From Entamoeba invadens IP1 (Eukaryota; Evosea; Mastigamoebida; Endamoebidae): a stretch of 13,356 bases of DNA. Below the pieces are notes generated by a model. The model was not told the origin of the DNA and did no database searches. It was given only the letters and a program-made list of their open reading frames with translations. Shown piece after piece: positions 9,001-13,356 of this stretch. The stretch is from positions 42,106 to 55,461 of the forward strand of contig NW_004440438.1 in the NCBI RefSeq assembly GCF_000330505.1, given 5' to 3'. Made by a program: the position numbers and the translations under genes. Every line of letters begins with the position of its first letter. Positions within the stretch are counted from its first letter, which is position 1.

Positions 9001-11130
9001 AACTCCACTACAATTTTAGAGTGCTCAGATAATTATTTATTATCAAACAATTTATGTATACAAAAAGTTGACAAATTAAACATTAAAAAATCAGATGATA
9101 CTTTATGTACAATTTTAACACCAAAAGGATGTCTCAAATGTGTCAATGGGTTTTATTTAGACAATTCTAAAAATTGTGTTAAATGCAGTAATAATTGTGT
9201 TGAATGTTACAACGACACATACTGTCTTTCTTGTAATAAAACATCAAACCTTTTCCTTACAACAAACAACTCATGTCAGTCTTTAGAAATACTAAACAAC
9301 ACGTGTAAACTATTGATGCCAACAAAAACGAGTTGTGCGATATGTTATGATGGTTATTTAAGAGAAAATGGCGATTGTGTTCCATGTGATGTCTCATGTG
9401 CAACATGTCTTGAAACAAAGAAGTGTCTTACTTGCAAAGAAAATTACTTTTTGATTCAAAGTGAATCGTTCTTATGTCAGAGTTATGATAATTTGACACG
9501 TTGTTTACATAAAACACCACACGGGTGTACTTTATGTGATGATGGATATTATGTAGACACACAAATACCTCGCTGTTTTAAATGTGATTCAAATTGTGAT
9601 AATTGTGTAACATCACAGAGTTGTGTGACATGTTCAATTGATTATATATTAATAAATAATGTGTGTGTGTCAATTTCAAACATTACACATTGTATCAAAG
9701 CCACAAACAATATTTGTACACAATGTGAAAATGATTTCAAAGTATCAGACAATGGCATTACATGTGTAGATAACAATTCACTGAATTATGGAGTTGTCAT
9801 TGGAATACCAATCGCTTCTTTCATTCTTCTTGTTATTATAATATTATTGTTGATAATAATAATATATATCATTTCTCACAAAACTCGCAAAGAAAAGGAA
9901 AAAGAAATTTGCATTTTTAATATGAAGAAGTCAAACATTTCATTTACTAAATTGAACGACTTTTTAGTCTCAAATTTAGATCAAATTAAATTTGAAAATG
10001 AAACAAATAGCGATTTAAATATACCAGTCGACTTAGAAACGCGAGCACTAATTTGCATTGGAAATATATCAAAAGACAAAATCAAAGTTCAGATGAGTGT
10101 AGTAGATGGGTGTGAGTTGTACAGCATTCGCACATCGCCACCTCTAGTTACCTTAACCAAAGACGAAGCCTGTGAGTTCGAAGTATTTTTGAAGCCAAAT
10201 TGTTCGTGTTGTATCAAAGAACAAATTCTCTGCACGTCTTTTTCAATAAGTAAAGGAGTTCAAACATCAACAAACATCAAAATATCAGCTCAAACAATTT
10301 TAACAACAAAACTTGATTACCACGAATTAAAAGAAGACAAAAAACTGGGAGAAGGTTCCTTTGGAATTGTTTATTTAGGAACTTTCCGTGGCAACAAAGT
10401 CGCAATAAAGAAACTCAAAGAATCGAGTTCAGTTGTCGAACAATTCAACGAATTTGAAAATGAAGTTTCCATGTTAGACAAATTTAGAAGTGAGTATATC
10501 GTCCATTTTTATGGCGCCGTTTTCATCCCAAACAAAGTGTGTATGGTCACCGAATTTGCTCCATTTGGAAGTCTTCAAGACTTAATTGATAAACGAAAAA
10601 ATTCAGAAGAACGAGTTCCCAAAAACGTCCGTTATAAAATCATGTTAGATGCGACACTAGGACTTGAGTATTTACACTTAAATGGTGTTGTACATAGAGA
10701 TATTAAGCCAGACAACATCTTAGTGTTTTCTTTAGAACTTATGAATGACAAAGTAAACGGTAAATTGACTGATTTTGGAAGTGCTAGAAATATCAATTTA
10801 CTGATGACTAACATGACATTCACAAAAGGAGTTGGAACACCTAAATATATGGCACCTGAAGTGTTAAATAAAGAAAAGTATAAAATGCCTTGTGATATCT
10901 TTTCACTTGGTACTTCTATGTATGAAGTGTTCTCGTGGAAATCAGCATTCACAGAAAAACAATTTAAATACGCGTGGGATATTGCTGACTTCATTTCGGC
11001 GGGAAAACAACTACAAAAGCACGAAAATATGACAAACAGCGAATTTGAAATAATCAAGAAAATGTGGGAATTTGAGCCTCAAAAAAGATTAAAAAGTGGG
11101 GAAATTGTTTCTTTGTTACAAAAACTTTAA
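6007..11130 (+). CDS. Cysteine-rich transmembrane receptor kinase (Entamoeba TMK type)
   Basis: 1707 residues, one uninterrupted ORF; an in-frame TAA at 5995-5997 supports the ATG at 6007. A short hydrophobic N-terminus (residues 2-14, FCEIFMFFVAYSI) is a plausible signal peptide. Residues 18-130 form a non-repetitive N-glycosylatable head. Residues 133-1257 are cysteine-rich, with about 36 units of the form C..[GN]YYL...C counted by eye, and many N-x-S/T sites. The membrane span is about 1262-1289, followed by a basic stop-transfer HKTRKEKEKE. About 1340-1432 is beta-rich. The kinase domain (about 1438-1707) is complete: GEGSFG loop (1448-1453), VAIK lysine K1468, likely helix-C E1486, HRDIKPDN (D1565), DFG (D1589), APE (1616-1618), DIFSLG (1630-1635). 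HRDIKPDN suggests Ser/Thr specificity in a tyrosine-kinase-like fold. It is presumably a surface receptor signalling inward; the ligand is unknown. Entamoeba genomes carry large TMK families, so paralogues are expected. Confidence 0.93.
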   Translation: MFCEIFMFFVAYSISKNVRWCFDLNIVFCYQEDFVCPYDNQLKSFNTQIVLNRTVLRHYKELNIKCNFTNKLSLSFSDELNSVFQFEFSEKRTQYILNSTLLQIIESDEFYQNNLTKLQNEKTTKMYTKGASCANGTYLNGQNCYYCDQSCQTCEDFSINNCNDCSSGYYKTNNSCFQCHPYCETCISNEQNSCLKCKPGFYLVDGSCYLCPKNCAACNFRQYCTKCKPTYYLIILENVCLKCKENCLTCTSKACSSCVDGYYLSGDVCKKCVTFCKTCQLEVAVRCTSCFEGYYLNFITGWCSPCNSSLCSICTDGKESSCVLCKENLYLSNGKCLKCDSTCKTCFGPNNDNCNSCDNNSYLINNTCNKCYSYRCYQCYNNTMSGCYLCQPGYYVSAGNCKQCSSNCLECTGFITCSTCNNGYYLNVTSNKCLPCYYTKLCASCSNSTSVGCTQCNQGYYLTTTRTCVACPLSCTACKEMGDITPTCTACYTPFYLKDGVCIHCDNNCKTCEDSSTTCTSCIDGQMYLNKNKCVACNMCSPSHCFSTGCSLCNKTNYYPDEFNCFQCDSSCLTCNGGSSKNCTSCKEGQYLMEGKCILCDSNCGENNCSSDMGCQECQNGYYPKNKICVPCSTINNCVSCSNSTEECIECSGIFVIENGICVCENGSYQNTTTTCDSCFNHIDNCQICESNFNDQNLYNNVSCKKCYPPYYMSNNLCISCPPGTYFENEMCHTNDANCQNQSASNECILCQSGYTLRNKKCEPFVDCKSESQIGCEECDYTINVDGKCTKPQNDCKYEINDFENRKCLQCYDGYLLIDETCFEAEKTNTIIQNNLTYTCDTQEYLNQNNMCVDCKQNMLNTNGCQLYNGNVISTKCDVNYVMDIINNKCIVSEMCLTYVSGDCVDCDNSVHRVIKNNLCIEKTYDKCVKYHITECIICEENYLISNGKCTSKGELNCENSNQFTCVKCEDNYHNVIYSLDEYCQANTDNIKFQKSTNNSTTILECSDNYLLSNNLCIQKVDKLNIKKSDDTLCTILTPKGCLKCVNGFYLDNSKNCVKCSNNCVECYNDTYCLSCNKTSNLFLTTNNSCQSLEILNNTCKLLMPTKTSCAICYDGYLRENGDCVPCDVSCATCLETKKCLTCKENYFLIQSESFLCQSYDNLTRCLHKTPHGCTLCDDGYYVDTQIPRCFKCDSNCDNCVTSQSCVTCSIDYILINNVCVSISNITHCIKATNNICTQCENDFKVSDNGITCVDNNSLNYGVVIGIPIASFILLVIIILLLIIIIYIISHKTRKEKEKEICIFNMKKSNISFTKLNDFLVSNLDQIKFENETNSDLNIPVDLETRALICIGNISKDKIKVQMSVVDGCELYSIRTSPPLVTLTKDEACEFEVFLKPNCSCCIKEQILCTSFSISKGVQTSTNIKISAQTILTTKLDYHELKEDKKLGEGSFGIVYLGTFRGNKVAIKKLKESSSVVEQFNEFENEVSMLDKFRSEYIVHFYGAVFIPNKVCMVTEFAPFGSLQDLIDKRKNSEERVPKNVRYKIMLDATLGLEYLHLNGVVHRDIKPDNILVFSLELMNDKVNGKLTDFGSARNINLLMTNMTFTKGVGTPKYMAPEVLNKEKYKMPCDIFSLGTSMYEVFSWKSAFTEKQFKYAWDIADFISAGKQLQKHENMTNSEFEIIKKMWEFEPQKRLKSGEIVSLLQKL
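6403..7980 (+). repeat. Array of ~32-residue cysteine modules in the kinase ectodomain
   Basis: Residues about 133-660 repeat the pattern C..C...C..C......C..C..GYYL......C with a period of roughly 31-34 residues. This is the furin-like/growth-factor-receptor style of cysteine knot found in protist surface proteins. The next stretch (about 660-1030) keeps the C..[GN]Y...C units but loses regular spacing. Confidence 0.8.
9106..9771 (+). repeat. 3.5 tandem copies of a ~65-residue unit next to the membrane
   Basis: Equivalent cysteines that open each copy are C1034, C1100, C1166 and C1229, giving spacings of 66, 66 and 63 residues. Each copy runs C....P..C..C.(D/N)GYY.....C..C...C..C.....C..C....(F/I)L.....C.S......, and the fourth stops after its first half, just before the transmembrane helix. 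The unit equals two of the distal ~32-residue modules. Confidence 0.75.
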
Positions 11131-11155
11131 TTAAATTTATTATTGTTTTTATTTC
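11128..11155 (+). terminator. Probable poly(A) region of the kinase gene
   Basis: The stop codon itself begins TAATT (11128-11132), followed by TTATTATTG and a T-rich tract (11146-11154). This fits the amoebic UA(A/U)UU signal overlapping the stop, implying a very short 3' UTR. Confidence 0.4.
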
Positions 11156-11696
11156 AATAACAGTTGACGAAAAAATAGTCAGAGACCAAATAATTGTAAG
11201 AAGTAAAATAAATAGTTTTAAAACTTTAATTAAAAATTATTTTTAAAATAGAAATGTTTTTTTTTGTATTATTTGGTGTACCTTTTTTTAACTTTTTAAT
11301 TGGTTATTTCCAATGTTATCAATAAGAAAAACACCTTTCTGACAATTACTTAGTCAACTGTAAAATAACTTTGTTTATTTTTTTATTTCTTGGAATCTTG
11401 TTTTTATTTTAACACTTTAAATAACATCGAATATAATTAAAATGGTTTAATAATCGTGAAATTTTGAGTTTATTTAACATTTCCATGTTTTTTAAAGTTT
11501 ATTATTAGTATTACAACACACAAGTTTGTATGTATTTACAGAGTATTGCCCATAAATACTTATATTTTAAATTTAATTGTAAAATAAACATGTATGTTAT
11601 AAAATACAATAAATAACAATAATAATGAAAAAATGAATTAGAACAACTTTTTTAACAAAGAATTTTGGATTTCCGACCCATGAAAAAACTTGATGG
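11131..11696. other. A/T-rich spacer between convergent genes
   Basis: This 566-base spacer lies between the stop of the kinase gene (plus) and the stop of the 219-residue ORF (minus). It holds both 3' ends and nothing else that I can recognise. Confidence 0.55.
11625..11640 (-). terminator. Possible poly(A) region after the 219-residue ORF
   Basis: On the minus strand TAATT (11636-11640) is followed by CATTTTTTCAT, 56 bases after the TAA stop. It matches the amoebic signal but weakly, given the base composition. Confidence 0.3.
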
Positions 11697-12356
11697 TTAC
11701 TTCTTTATTTCAAAATACTTATTATATTCATTTTGTAATAATGCATCAATTCTTTTGTCCAATTCACTTACCAATTTATTAACATTTTCAATATAATCAA
11801 TGAAATAATAATAGTTGCCGCTTCTTTTCTTCTTTTCATTATACCACAATCCACCATTATGAACTACATACACATCATTTTCTGTAATTAAGGGTACTGT
11901 CAAATTACAAGGTAAAATAGAACGAACATATTGGTCTGACATTAAATTGGAATATTTCTTCTGTACACGAACTATTTCGACAACGTGAACTTTGTATATC
12001 AAATAGTAACTAGGGAGCTTACATATTAAATCTACCGAAGCCACAACAACCCCATTCTTAGTTTTAATAGCATATTTGTGTTTTTTTGTTTTCCCATAAA
12101 CTGGAGGGAATGTATAGTGGTGCTTTTTTCCTAAAAAATCAAATTCTACACTTCCGCCATTAAAATAATAAGAAAGAGGCACTTCAATTTCTTTGTGGAG
12201 TTCATTTTTATAAAATTTTTCTTTTTTCATAAATTTGGTGATAATAGAAATGCACTTTTCATTGACTTTGTTTGTTGTGTAAAACATTTGGCATTGTGAT
12301 TTAGTTGGAACAATCTTTGAAATCTCTTCAAGTTCACATGTTACAATTTTCATCAT
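11697..12356 (-). CDS. Hypothetical protein, 219 residues, possibly the tail of the helicase gene
   Basis: I do not recognise this protein. It is rich in Lys, Tyr and Val, with no signal peptide or membrane span, and looks like an alpha/beta globular protein: an N-terminal helical part (1-60), a beta-rich centre (about 56-165, with a KTKKHKYAIKTKNGVVVASV strand pair) and a C-terminal helix (about 186-219, NVNKLVSELDKRIDALL). Codon use and the length without stops support real coding. The ORF begins ATG ATG only 12 bases after the TAA of the UPF1-like helicase and in the same frame. The four intervening codons (D N E D) continue the helicase's acidic tail. No TATA-like box lies at the usual 26-31 bases upstream. 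It may be a separate gene, a readthrough extension, or the C-terminal part of a helicase gene broken by a stop. Confidence 0.7.
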   Translation of the reverse strand: MMKIVTCELEEISKIVPTKSQCQMFYTTNKVNEKCISIITKFMKKEKFYKNELHKEIEVPLSYYFNGGSVEFDFLGKKHHYTFPPVYGKTKKHKYAIKTKNGVVVASVDLICKLPSYYLIYKVHVVEIVRVQKKYSNLMSDQYVRSILPCNLTVPLITENDVYVVHNGGLWYNEKKKRSGNYYYFIDYIENVNKLVSELDKRIDALLQNEYNKYFEIKK

Positions 12357-12368
12357 ATCTTCATTATC

Positions 12369-13355
12369 TTAACTATATTCTTCTGCCTCTGTTTCATCTT
12401 CACTTTGACTTGAATGAGATGTTTCATTGAGGCTTGGAGTGCCCTCTCCACTCATCTCTTCATTTTTAATAACATGAACAAAATTTCCTCTATCATAGAT
12501 GTACTTCATTAAATTTCTGAATATTTGATTTGAAATTAAAGTATGTGCGTCGCCTACTATAACTAGTCCGCGTTTCGCACGTGTTAAAGCGACATTAAGT
12601 CTTCTGTGATCAGACAAAAATCCAATTCCTTGTTGTTCATTTGATCTCACACATGAAATGATGATAAACTCCTTTTCATTTCCTTGAAAGCCATCAACAC
12701 TTGCGACTTCAATAGTCTTATGTGCAACTCCAAGTAACTCCCTTTGAGTTGAATATGGTGAGATAATACCAATTTCATTATCTTTTATTCCTTTCCTATT
12801 AAAAAGATCTATCAAGTATTGAACAACTTCCTTTTCTTGTGAATTACCATAACTCTTCCCAGAAACACCATAAAATTCATCGCCTTTGCAATGAACAAAC
12901 ATCACTGGAAATAGTGGGTTTGGTAGTATTCCTTGAAGTCGTTGATCACTTCGATCGTCTTCGGAGACCCCATTCAGTAATTTTCCAGCATAGAAATTGT
13001 CATTTGGAAATTTGGCGATTTGTGGATGCATACGGTATTGAGTGGTTAGAAGCGCATATGGCACTTTGTTCAGTAAAAGTCGCTCAAACATCGATTTTTC
13101 AAGTCCACCTTTTTTACCTTCAGTGGAAAGGACAGTTGGTGGAAGTTGTTGTACATCGCCTATTAAAACAGCCTTTTGGACTCGGATCATAGCTCCAAAC
13201 GTCTCTGGTTCTATTGACTGTGCAGATTCATCAATGACTACACAGGCATATTGCACACAAAATGCACACTTAGAAAGAGTCGAGGCTACTACATCACAAC
13301 TTTCAACGATTTTATTCAAATTGTTAAATAAGAAATCCTTTAAATTGGTCATTTG
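12369..13355 (-). CDS. UPF1-like superfamily 1 RNA/DNA helicase, C-terminal part (5' partial)
   Basis: The frame is open past the ATG at 13352 to the window edge, so the gene starts to the right. Numbering from that Met, the SF1 motifs appear in order: DESAQ (41-45, motif II, Walker B), GDVQQLPP (65-72, motif III), TTQYRMHPQI (103-112, motif IV), EVASVDGFQG (215-224, motif V) and NVALTRAKRG (253-262, motif VI). The Walker A motif should lie off the window. FLSDHRRLNVALTRAKRG and SCVRSNEQQGIGF closely follow the UPF1 pattern, so it is UPF1/SMUBP2 class, nearer to UPF1, the ATP-driven 5'-3' helicase of nonsense-mediated decay. After the core comes an acidic, Ser-rich tail (297-327) with one SQ, loosely recalling the SQ-rich tail of UPF1. 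The TAA stop is followed in frame by the 219-residue ORF after 12 bases, with no poly(A)-like signal between. Confidence 0.92.
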   Translation of the reverse strand, partial: QMTNLKDFLFNNLNKIVESCDVVASTLSKCAFCVQYACVVIDESAQSIEPETFGAMIRVQKAVLIGDVQQLPPTVLSTEGKKGGLEKSMFERLLLNKVPYALLTTQYRMHPQIAKFPNDNFYAGKLLNGVSEDDRSDQRLQGILPNPLFPVMFVHCKGDEFYGVSGKSYGNSQEKEVVQYLIDLFNRKGIKDNEIGIISPYSTQRELLGVAHKTIEVASVDGFQGNEKEFIIISCVRSNEQQGIGFLSDHRRLNVALTRAKRGLVIVGDAHTLISNQIFRNLMKYIYDRGNFVHVIKNEEMSGEGTPSLNETSHSSQSEDETEAEEYS

Positions 13356-13356
13356 A

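Noticed and set aside
10632..11057. 141-codon minus-strand ORF under the kinase domain
   Set aside because: It is antisense to the most conserved part of the kinase and has no features of its own.
12369..12900. Intron joining helicase and downstream ORF past the TAA
   Set aside because: The only clear GTTTGT nearby is inside conserved helicase coding, and the TAG next to the stop would not restore an open frame.
12839..13356. Plus-strand ORFs opposite the helicase
   Set aside because: They are antisense shadows of conserved SF1 motifs.
1..13356. Bacterial origin (operons, CRISPR, ribosome binding sites)
   Set aside because: Gene spacing, receptor-kinase architecture, UPF1-like helicase and lack of Shine-Dalgarno sites all point to a protist nuclear genome.

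Overview
The window looks like nuclear DNA of an Entamoeba-type amoeba. The coding regions are continuous, the spacers are very A/T-rich, TATA-like boxes sit about 30 bases from the ATGs, and the largest gene is a giant cysteine-rich receptor with a cytosolic kinase, the transmembrane kinase (TMK) architecture that is greatly expanded in Entamoeba. The long spacers (0.6-1.9 kb) and fairly frequent C/G-ending codons fit E. invadens better than E. histolytica, but that species call is inference only.

Layout, left to right. (1) 1-1045, plus: 3' end of a glycoside-hydrolase-like TIM-barrel protein with a C-terminal hydrophobic anchor; the frame is open at the left edge. (2) 1921-3063, plus: a protein with an N-terminal coiled coil and a C-terminal region that reads like the substrate-binding domains of DnaJ/Hsp40, with no J domain. 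(3) 3770-4081, minus: a small thioredoxin with an unusual WCHPC active site. (4) 4082-6006: a long A/T-rich spacer containing two coding-like relics (about 4400-4771 minus, possibly a decayed Rap1-type Myb domain; and about 5003-5110 plus), a GC-centred near-palindrome and a perfect 20-bp inverted repeat. (5) 6007-11130, plus: a 1707-residue transmembrane kinase with about 36 cysteine-rich units, one membrane span, a beta-sandwich-like juxtamembrane region and a complete kinase domain. (6) 11697-12356, minus: an unrecognised 219-residue ORF. (7) 12369-13355, minus: the C-terminal part of a UPF1-like superfamily 1 helicase, open at the right edge.

The genes do not form an obvious pathway. Three ATGs (DnaJ-like, thioredoxin, kinase) are preceded at a near-constant 26-31 bases by a TATA-like box, implying very short 5' leaders. 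The most surprising local structure is the helicase/219-residue ORF junction. The two ORFs are in the same frame, separated by one TAA and four sense codons, with acidic sequence on both sides and no visible promoter or poly(A) signal between them. This suggests one longer gene interrupted by a stop, stop readthrough, or an exceptionally tight gene pair.
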